A DNA stretch of 64,000 bases from Hedera helix (Eukaryota; Streptophyta; Magnoliopsida; Apiales; Araliaceae): positions 61,839,202 to 61,903,201 of the forward strand of contig OX359264.1 of the NCBI GenBank assembly GCA_947179155.2, written 5' to 3'. Positions 12,638-23,829 of the stretch are shown one piece after another; the stretch's first letter is position 1; every line of letters starts with the position of its first letter. The notes under the pieces were generated by a model. The model was not told the DNA's origin, did not search any database, and was given only the letters and a program-made list of their open reading frames with translations. Made by a program: the position numbers and the translations under genes.

Positions 12638-15490
12638 TGTGACGCCCCCAAATCTGGGCCCACACAGCCCAAACTTGAGTCGTCAAAATATTACAACAAA
12701 ATTATTACAACAAAGCACAACGTACAACAATACAGTGTATAATAATACACAACTAAGTCTTCACTATTATTGCCACACTATTTTACAAAACGTGAAGACT
12801 ATGATAACTATTCCTCGGACCCTCACTCCATTCCCCGGCTAGACCCTGTTATGTTTTCATCTCCTGTTGAAAAACAATGGAACAAAAGAAAGGGTGAGCT
12901 CAAATAGCCCAGTAAAGAATATCATGACTAAGATAATGACGAATAAATTATCATTAGTCTTCAACAGTTGAGTTCTTGATAGAATACAATAGACTACAAG
13001 GTTTATATCAAAAACTGCAGTTAAATTCTTAAACAACGTTCAGATCAATAATAGCAGCGGAATGAGTAATCTATTAGAAGAATAATGCAGACTATAATAT
13101 CCACTCGGTTCTCTTTTTAGGAAAAACATCATCAACTTTTATCATCTGAAATATCATTAGTCAAGATAATACAAATTCACAGTTCCTGATCATAATCATG
13201 CACATCAACAGTTCATCTTTGTACTACGGGCCAAAGATATTCAATATAGCACCAACGGTCATGATTATACCAGATTCAGCCTTTGGTCATAATCATACCA
13301 AACAACAGTTCATCTTTGCACTACGGGCCAAAGAGAACATTCACCACGTGCCATAAAAGACACCGAACAGATGTATCGCCTTTAACCTATTATATCGCCT
13401 TTAACCTATCATCTGTTCAACAAATATATCACATCTGTGCCCCCGGCCACAGATATTCACAACAGCTTGATTTTTGGATGATTAGAATGATATAAATGAT
13501 GAACAGAAGAAATAGGATAACAATAAGTATCGGAAGTTTACTTTGTACAGATTCAAATAATGTCCAAATTGTCAACATGATGTGGAGTGAAATTCAAGAT
13601 CCACAGTTCAGAATAACGGTTACAATTCAATAGAAAGGTTCACGTAAATAGGAAGGTTCAGTTGAAATAATGAAGTTCAACTATTATGGAACATATAATA
13701 TTTTCTGGAATTATAGAAGCAATAGTTCCATAATAAATTTCGATTTAGGAGTATGAAAGAAAATAATATCCCTTACCGTAGCAGGTTTGATTAACAAAAG
13801 GTGAAAGAAATTAATACAAAGGGTTATTCACCAACAGGCGGCAATCCGCTCCGTAAGGTTATTCCCACAATTTAATAGAATTTGAGTACAAAGAGTTATT
13901 CACCAAACAGGCGGCAATCCGCTCCGTAAGGTTATTCTCAGAGATTAATAATGAATGAATACGAAAGGTTATTCACCAACAGGCGGCAATCCGCTCCGTA
14001 AGGTTATTCCCACAATTTAATACATGGAAATAAAAGGCACGTCTTATGAGTAAGGAAGAAACAATATTATTATCGAGAATCAAATAATGATAATCCCTTA
14101 CCATAGTATGTTTGAATAATGGAAGATGAAAAAGATGGTATCCCTTACCTCAACACGTGACTGGATATTGATTTAAATGAGGTTGATTAACTTGAACAGT
14201 ATACGTATACTTATAGATCTTCACAAATACTCAAGATGACTTAAGCACACTTAGAGAGAACTTTCACAAGAAGTATTTAGAGAGAGAAAGAAAGAACAAG
14301 TAAGGAAGTTTATGAAAAATCCTTAAGTTAAGGCTTCTATTTATAGCCAAAAATCTTATCATTCATTTAATCTAAACCATTCATTTAAAGATCATCTTTT
14401 AATCTACACCATCCATTTCAAATATTATATTATCTTTAATCTACACCATTCATTTCATATCACCTAATAATCACCTAACTTTATATTATAAACAAATCAA
14501 TTTAATTATTCAACAATAATTCACACTTTAATCTACACCATTCATTTCATATCACCTAATAATTACCTAACTTTATATTATAAACAAATCAATTCAATTA
14601 TTCAACAATAATTCACACTTTAATCTACACCATTCATTTCATATCACCTAATAATCACCTAACTTTATATTATAAACAAATAACTTTATCAATTCAATTA
14701 TTATGACTAATTGTTATAAATACAGTATAGTTAGCTCTTAGATATCAAGTCAATAAATTAATGAAATACAACTGTTTAAATAACATCATAATAGAGATAA
14801 CAATAATGTAAAATAAAGCATACGTTACTGTGTAATGACAATTATTGATTCAATAATGTGAATTACTGTGCATATGTTACTGTGACAATTATTAGGTTCA
14901 ATAATTTTAAAAACAGTGCAACAACAATTATTGACTCAATGATATAAAATACAGTGTAATGACAATTATTAAATCAATAATGCAAAATACTGTGTAACAA
15001 CAATTATTGAATTGATAATATAAAATATTATGCAGTGACAATTATCGATGAAATGATGCGTAACAGTTACGGTGTCAATTATCAGACCAAAAATATGAGA
15101 CACTATGCAATACCGTGTGTTACTGTAGAGTACCGAGTGCTACAGAAAATACCAATAACTACCGTATGCTACTATTCTTTTATCACCGGTATTTTAACAG
15201 TTCTGTTGACTATTTTTATTTAAAAAGGTTATTTCTGTCGTTTTCTATATCCGACAAATATTCCGTTGTGGGGTCCACCAATAATTTGTTATTTCGGCGC
15301 CGTCGGACCAAACGAATATTCCCCGACCAAACGAATATTCCCCGACAAAGCGAATATTGTCCGACAAAATAAAATTTGCACATAACATCCTTAACTTTTA
15401 ACTTTATCGATTTAACCACTTACTGTTTAAAAAAAATATCTATATGAAGAAAAATTAAATTTTGTATTTCATAAAATTCGGGGTCTTACA
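12638..15490 (-). mobile_element. Solo LTR of the Tekay-like Ty3/gypsy family
   Basis: The reverse complement aligns along its length with the LTR at 55156-58115, beginning TGTAAGACCCCGAAT and ending GCGTCACA. It is flanked by perfect 5-bp duplications ATATA (12633-12637 and 15491-15495), so it is a complete solo LTR formed by recombination between the LTRs of a full element. It contains an LTR TATA box on minus (14338-14345), about three copies of a 92-bp promoter-proximal repeat and three GAATAACC...GCGG repeats. The numerous short reading frames inside it recur in the other LTR copies and are not genes. Confidence 0.93.
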
Positions 15491-15495
15491 ATATA

Positions 15496-16277
15496 AATCC
15501 ACTAAGTTAACTTTTGATGAATCAAGATAATCACCTGTTGGAATATTGTTTTGTTTTAACACTCTAAGCGATTTAATAGTGATCTTAACGGCTAAGACCT
15601 TATACCATAATAGATACTCATCCATATGCAAAGGGTTTGGCAGGTTAAACCGTTGTCCTATTATCTTTTTCAAAGATATTTAATTCTCTTTAGGCTATTT
15701 TAATAGTGATACCGGTAGGTAAGATGGACTCTTCTTGATATTTTGTCGTAATAAATTCTCGCCTAGTTCTATGGGCACAACAGGTTGAATTGTTAATTGC
15801 CCTTGTTTTTTTCACACTCTTCTAGTAAGAGTATCATAAATATTTTGTCATCCCATATCGCCAGGTCCATAAGTAGATCTCAAAACATTAGGTTGAGGTT
15901 GGTATGTAGCCATATATAATTGTGTCACATATATTGGTAAAATTGTCTAAAAACCTAACGAATGATCAAGATCAACCCTATTAGGTTGTAGAGACACATT
16001 TCTAACATCTGTTGATAACATTGGTTAAATATTCATTCTTAATATATTCAAAATTTCATCAACTTTTATATTTATAACATATGTGTATTCCTTTTTAAAG
16101 TCACTCAATTTTTGTCATGAATCAAATGAATGAGTCTCAGGAGGACCACTTAATTGGTTCTCTTGGTTTTGAACTTGAACCTTCTCTCCTTTTGGGTGAC
16201 TATCATCAGTGCGGCGACATACCATTATTTACAACGTTTCTAATTACTGGTCCCACTAAGTGTGTCAATTCAACATA
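15496..16277 (-). other. Remaining interior of the LARD-like element
   Basis: Non-coding on both strands apart from a 60-codon frame (16117-16299) without recognisable domains. It resumes directly after the solo LTR's target duplication and ends at LTR-like repeat B. Confidence 0.4.
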
Positions 16278-17000
16278 TGGACAAAAAATCAAATATTAGT
16301 TTAATGTTATTGTTGAAAAATTATTTTTGATAATAAACATTTTGATAGATAAATAATTTATTAAAGACTAAGCAATTATGTATTCTATACCTTAGACTCA
16401 ATGACTTCTTGGAATACAGAACAATTAATACAATCACACTAGCTAGTTACACTAGTACAATTTTTAGTAATACAAAACTGAAAATTATTTTTAACTATAA
16501 CAATTTCAGTAACATGAGATCGAAAATTGTTTACAAGATTACAATTATACAACTCTTACCTTACAAAATCTCCAGGTGATACGTCCGACACGTATCTAAT
16601 TCTTCTCCTAAGATAAAACTCTAAGAAGGATTATTTTTACTTTGTTTTGTTAATGAAAAGTTGTGTTCTTTCTTCTGATCTTGATGTAGCAATTTATAAC
16701 TTTTCACCTCCTAATGAGTTATGGAACTTCCATGCCCATTATGTTTTTAATTTCCTGAAACTGTCGGTTAGTAAGAATTAGGAGATTAACCGCTTCAAGC
16801 ACTCAGTCGCTTCAATTTTATCTTATACTTGTTGTTATTGACACCTGTCATTATCGTATTGGTCTTGCAGTAAGTTTCATGATGTTCTTAATAAATTTTG
16901 TGAAATTTTATAATTTAAAAGTCATTTAAGTCTTTTTTCAATTTATTGACATTTTATTTATATTTTATCAATAAATTGATAAAATAAAGGTGCTCAACAA
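16278..17000 (-). repeat. LTR-like direct repeat, copy B
   Basis: About 723 bp, direct partner of 10864-11576. Begins TGGACAAAAA and ends GTGCTCAACA on the plus strand. It would be the 5' LTR if the element is read on minus. Confidence 0.6.
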
Positions 17001-17082
17001 AACTAAACTTGAACTAAGCAGACGAATGCCAAAAAACAATTGAAGAAAACATAATTAAATGGTTAATTGGAATATTTTGGTC

Positions 17083-17086
17083 ATCA

Positions 17087-17128
<42 letters not shown>
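17083..17128. repeat. (ATT)n microsatellite
   Basis: About 14 ATT units preceded by three ATC units. Confidence 0.95.
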
Positions 17129-17130
<2 letters not shown>

Positions 17131-18764
17131 AGGAGACAAATATAAGGCATATGGCGACCTTGATTTTTGTTTTCTTTTGCGACAGAATATGGGGGAAAAA
17201 TCAATTTAAAAACCAAAACTTGGCATCCATATATGATTGTATCCAAGACATGAATTAAGTTACAATAACGAAGGCAATTTAAGCTAGAAATCTTACAAAG
17301 CTAGACCTTATAAGCATAAGAATACTCCCTATATTGTAAAGTTAAAACATCTCTAATTTAATTCGGATAAAGTATTATTATTCTAATTTTGCATAAATTG
17401 TCGTGTACGTATATGCATGCATGTTTCTCCAGATTAAATGGGGTTCTGTTTTGGTTTGGTCTGTTCCTTGTCCTTGAAGTAGGAGGACACACATTATGAC
17501 ATGAAGCATATCATATTTCACAAGAAAATAAAGGGGAAAAAGAAAAGCTTAAAAATTATTTGTAAAGCATGGAAAGAGAATCACAATTCTTTAAGACACA
17601 TACACACACCGAGAGGGAACACAAAACAAATACAAAGCAGCGTATTATTAATCTTGAATGATAGTTGTGCTGCAGGAGTGCTACATGTCTTTTGCCCTTT
17701 ATTGGCCAAGTATAATTAAGACTCTAAGAATATATAATATTTTTAGCAAATTGATATTTTTACAAATAAAATATGATATTATTATAATAAAAAAAATCAC
17801 ATAAATATAAAATTTATTTACTATTCATTCAAGAGATTTTGTAAAATTATTATTTTTACTTATAAAAGTATTAATTTTTTTATTATTATTATATTATGAT
17901 AATGACGACAAACAATAATAAGTTTATTATTAAATAGAATGGTCGGTGATTGATGGTCCATTCAGACCACAGGTTTATGAAACTTTGTGCCTAAAGATCT
18001 AAAACCGCGGGAATATATATATATATATATATATATATACCTGCGATCCCCCACCCCATTTGGAGGGAATGGCTGCCTCAACTGCTCAAAGGCTAAGCAA
18101 ACTTTCACTCATTAATTTAGCATTCATAAATTGGTAGGCATACGTGCAGTAGCCTGTACGAAGAAGTCTTTTTCTACCTTTAGGATTTTTAGTAAAGGAA
18201 ATTCTTTTATATTCACAACTTCCATTTCTCTACAGTAGCATATACTAGCTAGCTTGCATGCATGTCACGCATATATTTTATTTAGACCCCAAGAATTTCC
18301 TTCCACTACTTGTCGCTCCATTTGCTATAATTGACAAAAATACTTTAACGGTTTAACGGTTTATTCGTGTCATTCTTCTATACTCATAGTCTCTTTTAGT
18401 TCTCTCTAACACATCACCGATAAAATTAAATTGATTCTGATAAACAAGATAACGTTAATTATAATTTGTATCAAAACATAGTGATGAGAAGCAGCTAAAG
18501 AAGTTAATGAATTTTCTTTGTTTCTTTTCTAATTTCCAACATATCCGATCAAAACCCCTTTAGAATGTTAATTTCCACCGGTATGATTATAAAGTGGTGG
18601 TATGTGCGTATAAGTATATATAGATATACATATATATAGTCATTTCAAATTTTAGGTTTAACATGATAATACATGATTAAACTAAAAACGATAATAGGAG
18701 TACAAATTAATGGACAGAAAATCAAATGATAAACTCCTTCAATCAAAAGCAACTTGGAATTGGA

Positions 18765-18765
<1 letters not shown>

Positions 18766-18850
<85 letters not shown>
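18766..18850. repeat. Compound (TA)n(GA)n microsatellite
   Basis: Roughly 24 TA units followed by about 17 GA units without interruption; the longest simple repeat in the window. Confidence 0.95.
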
Positions 18851-18851
<1 letters not shown>

Positions 18852-20512
18852 TGATCCATTGATAACGTTATAAAAATAAAATTATCCTTACAAAAGATCT
18901 CTTCCGTCTAGTCTAAGATTTAACGGTTTAAACGACGAACAACTAGTTTAAATTGGACAGACTAATCTTCTCAAATCACCATAAAAGAGGAGGGGAAAAA
19001 ACCAACTAACAACAAAAACATTTTAGTTTGATTGTTCCAAACTACAACTCATGTATAGGGTCCAAACCCAGAGCAAATTGAGGTGGGAAATATTGGGTCC
19101 AGAGCCCAAAAATCATAAAGGGGTGCATAAACAACAATTCTACAGCTAATTAAGCCAGATTAAACAAGCCCAAAAATGGAAAGTAAGATTCATCATCAAG
19201 CAAAACTACAAATTCACTAATTCTCTTGCTTTTCTATGGGGCAGTTTGTGATTGAAATTGTGGAGGTAGACCAAAACTTTTTATGAATCATGTACTATGA
19301 GGCCCAACATAATAAAAATTGTTTTCTTCATCTTCCATTTTACTCCTTCTGTTCTAAAATTAGATATATATATTTGAGTCAAATTTAAAATTAGAGATAC
19401 TTTTTTATTTTAAGACTATAAAATGACAAGATATTCTTAATTTGTCATTACTTTTTAACTATTATTTTTAATATCACACCACTATAACCGAATTCATAAT
19501 TAATACTACGACTATATTTGATTATCTTTAAAAAACGTCGTTTTATAAATGTATTTCTAATTTTAAAACGGATAGAATATTTATTTTCACTTCTGACTTG
19601 TAGTATTTATGAATTTATGACGATAGACTATGAAATCCTTTCTATGCCAGAAAATGTAGAGAATTCTTTTGGAATTAAATTGGAACAATCCTGTGTGCCC
19701 ATTAGACTGTTTCTGCTTGTCTACTAATGTAATTGTGGGGAAAATGCAACGGTTAACTTTTGTAACTCTCGTCACCATAGCTGAAATTGTTTGAGAACAA
19801 AGCTCGTCTCTACAAGCTCACATTAAATCGAATTCGTTCAGCTACTCAAGTGGCTGAACTTGAATTGTACAGTATATGAAATCGGCTAGCGACTGTTTTG
19901 ATAAAATATTGGCTCAGTTTAATTTAATTTATTACACTTATAGTACAATCTTTATATAGATTTCTGTATTACTATTTTTATTTGGATTATTATTGTAAAT
20001 GTGGCGTTGGACAACGAAATCACAAGTTTTTGGCTTTCTTCTTGCTTGCATGCACTTTTAAAGACCGGATGAATATTACTTGTAACTGTGGCCCACACAT
20101 TATTGTTATATTTTATTTAAATATTTATTCACATGACAATTAAAAAATTGTTATAAATTTTTATAATATATATTATTATTTTTATTTAATAATTTCATAA
20201 AAATTTACTCGCATAAATAATAATAAATTGATCTCACATTAATGAAAAAAATATCATTTAAAAATATTATTATTTATTTGTAAAAATGATAATTTTTTTA
20301 TCAAAAAAAATAAAATTAGAATATTTTTGGCATTTGTTTCTGTCTAAAGTTTAGTCAACAATGAATTAATTTCTTGGCACACAAGTCATCATACACATCT
20401 GTTCTTCTGTCTTTGTTGTCAAGTCCTGTCTGACTAACTACTTTTTACCAGTTCTGAGTTATCACCATATATACTGCCCTTCACACTCGCCAAGAGGCAG
20501 CTAGAGCCTACA

Positions 20513-20514
<2 letters not shown>

Positions 20515-20552
<38 letters not shown>
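20515..20552. repeat. (TA)n microsatellite
   Basis: About 19 TA units upstream of the DUF506 gene. Confidence 0.95.
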
Positions 20553-20553
<1 letters not shown>

Positions 20554-20804
20554 CTTACTTTAGCTAGCTGGCCCCAGTGGCTCATAATAAGATGAACACA
20601 CCTCCAACCCACGTGCCAATCTCTTGTCCCAGTTAATCTGAAACTTAACCAGGTGGCCCCATCAAACCAAATAAACTCCTGGTGCTAATAGGATATGCTC
20701 CATTCTCACTCGGATACTTCCCCGCATATCCTATCCAAACCCCTATCCTCTCTCCTAATTTTTCTTCCCCACCAATTAAATAAAAGAAAAACTTAACATG
20801 TATC

Positions 20805-20961
20805 CTAAGAGCACATATTAAACACATAATTCAAGAGAATATTCTCATGAACTATGTATATATTCTCTTAATTTTTACATTTGTACCAAATTCAAGAGAA
20901 TATGTACACAATTCAAGAGAATATTCCCTTGAATTGTGCGTTTAACATGACACATCTTAAG
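20805..20961. mobile_element. Foldback/MITE-like element in the DUF506 upstream region
   Basis: The left arm (20805-20844) and right arm (20919-20961) are imperfect inverted repeats of about 40 bp sharing AATTCAAGAGAATATTC-like cores. A further AATTCAAGAGAATAT copy lies between them. No coding capacity; the duplication at its ends was not resolved. It lies about 110 bp upstream of the gene's TATA box and so may influence it. Confidence 0.45.
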
Positions 20962-21072
20962 AGAAGCCTTAAATACAATACATGATAAACTACAGCCAAT
21001 AGGCGACGAATATTCCCTACCTTTATTCCTCGGCGTTCTACCAAATTCTTCAACACAACCAAACTTCTTCCC

Positions 21073-21080
21073 TATAAATA
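21073..21080 (+). promoter_or_regulatory. TATA box of the DUF506 gene
   Basis: CCTATAAATA is a classic plant TATA box. A start about 30 nt downstream would fall near 21103, next to the first ATG of the frame (21106). That leaves almost no 5' UTR for that ATG and favours the next one at 21169. Confidence 0.7.
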
Positions 21081-21168
21081 ATTAAACGAGTTGTAACTCA
21101 GTTATATGAACCGAAGGAGCAAATCACTTATTACAGAATCTAGTTTTAGAGAAAGCTGTTATCTCCAA

Positions 21169-22071
21169 ATGGCTGCCCTCGTTAGGACGAAGCGAGTCAC
21201 TGATCCACTAGATGATAAGATGAAAGCCAGAATATTCGGTCGACCACAACTTGAACCGCTTTACGTTAGCAGCGGAAGCGAGCACAGCGGTGAAAATGAC
21301 GTTGAGTCGCCGTGTCTCTCTAATCTCCTTTATGGATTCCTCGAAGAAGACGCCGGAGCTCAATCGTCGCCGGATAATGACTCCGATTCAGAATGCGATC
21401 CTGATTATCATGCCACGAACGGGATTGAAGACCTCCTTAATGCAACGGTACTAAATGAAAGCACGGACGCATTTAGTAATGTGCTTCTGCTTCAGGTTTC
21501 GAAAGCTATGGAAGTTTTCTCTTTTGTCAAACCGAACATACCGCTCCTCCGGCGGAATGTGATGGTTTTTCTACGAAGCTCTGGCTACAATGCCGCGATT
21601 TGCAAGACAAAATGGGAGAGCGCCGGTGGACTCACAGCCGGTAGCCACGAGTTCATCGACGTTATCCGATCAGACTCGGGCAATCGGCGCAGTACTCGTT
21701 ATTTCATCGACCTCGAGTTCGCCGGAGAATTCGAGATTGCGAGGCAAACGAATCAGTACGAGAGTCTATTACGGAATCTGCCTAGGGTTTTTGTTGGTAG
21801 GAGTGAGAATTTGAAGCAGATCGTGAAGGTAATGAGCGATGCATCCAGAAGATCGTTGAAAAGCAGAGGACTACACCTCCCTCCTTGGAGAAAAAACCGC
21901 TTCATGCAGAATAAGTGGTTCGGTCCGTACCTACGGACGGTGAATTTCATTCCGGCCACCACCTTCTCGTCGTTGTCCACAACAGAAGCCGTTACAGTGA
22001 AATGCCGATCAATTGGATTTGACGCCGTTGATGGACGCTCGCATTTTTCTGCGACAACTCGTACAAGATAG
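21169..22071 (+). CDS. DUF506 / PDDEXK-like family protein, intronless
   Basis: 300 aa from the methionine of MAALVRTKRVTDPLDDK, a common way for this family to begin. The frame is open 21 codons further, to 21106, but that ATG lies at the predicted transcription start. Residues about 10-25 hold the conserved VTDPLDDKMKARIFG segment, followed by an acidic Ser-rich stretch. The conserved core is in the second half: RRNVMVFLRSSGYNAAICKT, then YFIDLEFAGEFEIAR, YESLLRNLPRVFVG, and near the C-terminus LPPWRKNRFMQNKWFGPYLR. This matches PF04720 (DUF506), a plant family folded like PD-(D/E)XK nucleases but with no established nuclease activity. Some Arabidopsis members (the RXR group) repress root-hair elongation under phosphate limitation and bind calmodulin. 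Higher GC than the surroundings also supports a real gene. Confidence 0.92.
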   Translation: MAALVRTKRVTDPLDDKMKARIFGRPQLEPLYVSSGSEHSGENDVESPCLSNLLYGFLEEDAGAQSSPDNDSDSECDPDYHATNGIEDLLNATVLNESTDAFSNVLLLQVSKAMEVFSFVKPNIPLLRRNVMVFLRSSGYNAAICKTKWESAGGLTAGSHEFIDVIRSDSGNRRSTRYFIDLEFAGEFEIARQTNQYESLLRNLPRVFVGRSENLKQIVKVMSDASRRSLKSRGLHLPPWRKNRFMQNKWFGPYLRTVNFIPATTFSSLSTTEAVTVKCRSIGFDAVDGRSHFSATTRTR

Positions 22072-22216
22072 ATTATCATGATAATCCGATTAATTACTAT
22101 CTGATGGAAAAAATTAATTAAAAAGTAGTCGTTTTTTCGCAGGGAATAATTTATTTAACTGTATTTGTTATTATGCGTGCGGCATATATAAACTGAGTGA
22201 ATGCAACGGCGATGAG

Positions 22217-22222
22217 AATAAA
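22217..22222 (+). terminator. Candidate polyadenylation signal of the DUF506 gene
   Basis: AATAAA about 145 nt after the stop codon. Position is plausible, but the cleavage site cannot be read from sequence alone. Confidence 0.45.
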
Positions 22223-22239
22223 ATTGATGATTGATTATA

Positions 22240-22272
22240 TACGGTTTTCTATATATATATATATATATATAT
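22240..22272. repeat. (TA)n microsatellite
   Basis: About 16 TA units just downstream of the DUF506 gene. Confidence 0.9.
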
Positions 22273-22292
22273 GCCTGCATCCAACCATTTAA

Positions 22293-22437
22293 GTTTTTTT
22301 GTTTTTTTTAATTTACCATTAAAGCATTCTATTATAATTTACCATTAAAGCATTCTATTATATAGTATAAGGTGAGATGGGAGTGAGAATCGAACTCCAG
22401 TAACTACTGTGGAGTGCCGGGTGGTTGTTAATGGACT
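22293..22437 (-). mobile_element. Probable short SINE
   Basis: On the minus strand this 145-bp segment has a tRNA B-box-like GTTCGATTC near its 5' part (22387-22395) and ends in an A-rich tail (22293-22311). Flanks form an imperfect direct duplication: CAACTGTTTAA (22438-22448) against CAACCATTTAA (22282-22292), 9 of 11. A 27-bp internal segment is tandemly duplicated just before the tail. The A box is weak, so the class is a reasoned guess. Confidence 0.45.
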
Positions 22438-23697
22438 CAACTGTTTAAATTTAATTTATTTAGCTACTCTCCATCGCTTTGGTTTTTATTTTTCACTGGT
22501 CCCGGTGAAACACGTATTACGTGTAATTATTATAAATAAATAATATAAAAGATAAAATAATAATAAAATAAAATTTATAGAAATAAAAGAAAAAAATTAT
22601 AACACAATTTTAAGAGAGCGATTAGTTTTTCTTCCCCTTTTTAATAATATTGATAGATATTATGTATGTTTAATAATCTTTTTTAATATTAATATAATAT
22701 TAGTATTATTAAATTTATTTTTGTGACAAAATAATAATTATAATTTTTAGTATCATTCAAATTCTTATTAAAAATACATATATTCATCGTACCTATAGTA
22801 AAAGCATATTCCATTATTTTGAATTTGTTTAGTGGTTACTTAAGATGATTCTTTAGTTTGATAGCATATGATTGAATTAGAGTCTTAAACTAATTTAAAT
22901 GGTAACTGTTTAACACAATTAATCTTAATTAGACTGAAAGTTATATTTTTTTAGATAAATTAAAACAATTGTTATCTTTTTTAATTATAATTTTTCGATA
23001 AATATTTGATTAATAATAGATGTATGATTTATGATTATTATTTTTTTTATTAAAGATATTATTTTCGGATCAGAGAACGAGCGTACGAACAGAATCAGAT
23101 GTTAATAAATAAAATATATTAAGATAAATTAAGTAATAAATGTTGTTTTTATTAATAATATCTAAAAGTTATAAATACTTGTACAAGAGAAATTGAAGAG
23201 GAAAGTATTGAATTGTAATGGAATGATGGGAGAATAATCAAATTCTTATAGTATTGAATTATAATGATATATTTTAAGTTAAGAAAAATTAAAACTTTTA
23301 TTATGAATAGATATGTTCATAAATTATTTAGGAAATTAATATTTTTAATAGTAAAAGTTGGTATATGTAGAAATGATGCGAGTACAATTTCGAATTGACA
23401 ACTGGAAGGCGTCGAGTGTTGATCGAGATAAGCTGTGCTGGTGTAAGAGAGAGAAAGTGGATAATGTATTATAAATGATCCGATAAGGGCAAATTTAGTT
23501 TTGTCCCATTGAGATGACCCCAAGATATGAACATTATTTGAGGGACCCTCGGAAGGGAAGGGATATGCCCTTCGATGCTTTTGACATTTTGGGAGAATTG
23601 ACTGGGATAAAATAGTACGGTTTAAAATTTAAATTATAATTAAAATTATTTAAATATAATTTAATAAATTTAAAATCACGTATAAGATTATATAGAT

Positions 23698-23759
23698 GCA
23701 CTGAGTTCAATACATGGGGTCCACTAGTATATTATTTTTTTATACATTGAATTCAGTGC
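23698..23759. repeat. Inverted repeat, 14-bp arms with 34-bp loop
   Basis: GCACTGAGTTCAAT at 23698-23711 pairs with ATTGAATTCAGTGC at 23746-23759 with one mismatch. May be a remnant of a foldback transposon. Confidence 0.7.
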
Positions 23760-23798
23760 GCCTACATAAATAAATAATATTATACATTGTTTTCCGCG

Positions 23799-23829
23799 CT
23801 TAATGTGTGCCCTAAGGGCACACATTAAG
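23799..23829. repeat. 31-bp perfect palindrome
   Basis: Arms CTTAATGTGTGCCCT and AGGGCACACATTAAG are exact reverse complements around one central base. A related TAAGAGCACATATTAA sequence occurs in the foldback element near 20806, suggesting a shared repeat family. Confidence 0.85.

Larger units (their letters stand above)
10864..17000 (-). mobile_element. Old, coding-poor LTR-like element (LARD-like), interrupted by a solo LTR
   Basis: Two direct repeats of about 0.72 kb (10864-11576 and 16278-17000) bracket a region with no retroviral coding sequence. Read on the minus strand the repeats begin TGTTGA and end TTTGTCCA, the usual TG...CA form. Just inside the minus-strand 3' repeat is a purine tract (AAAAGGG, at about 11581-11587), which supports minus orientation. 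The interior carries a 42-bp minisatellite and the later solo LTR at 12638-15490; without that insertion it is about 3.3 kb in total. No matching 5-bp TSD was found (CTTAG versus AAACT) and no clear primer-binding site, so the ends or class may be wrong. Confidence 0.5.
17001..20514. other. Intergenic AT-rich DNA with several microsatellites
   Basis: No gene seen. Holds an ATT run (17083-17128), a TA run (about 18014-18039) and a long compound TA/GA tract (18766-18850). Short reading frames (17501-17719, 19518-19727) show no motifs. Confidence 0.5.

Noticed and set aside
15035..15419. Overlapping 60-85 codon frames, repeated at 55229-55613 and 61756-62140
   Set aside because: They recur only because the LTR sequence recurs; no domain, and they shift or break in the outer solo LTR.
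22387..22437. tRNA gene
   Set aside because: Only a B-box-like motif is present; no cloverleaf or convincing A box, so it is better read as a SINE head.
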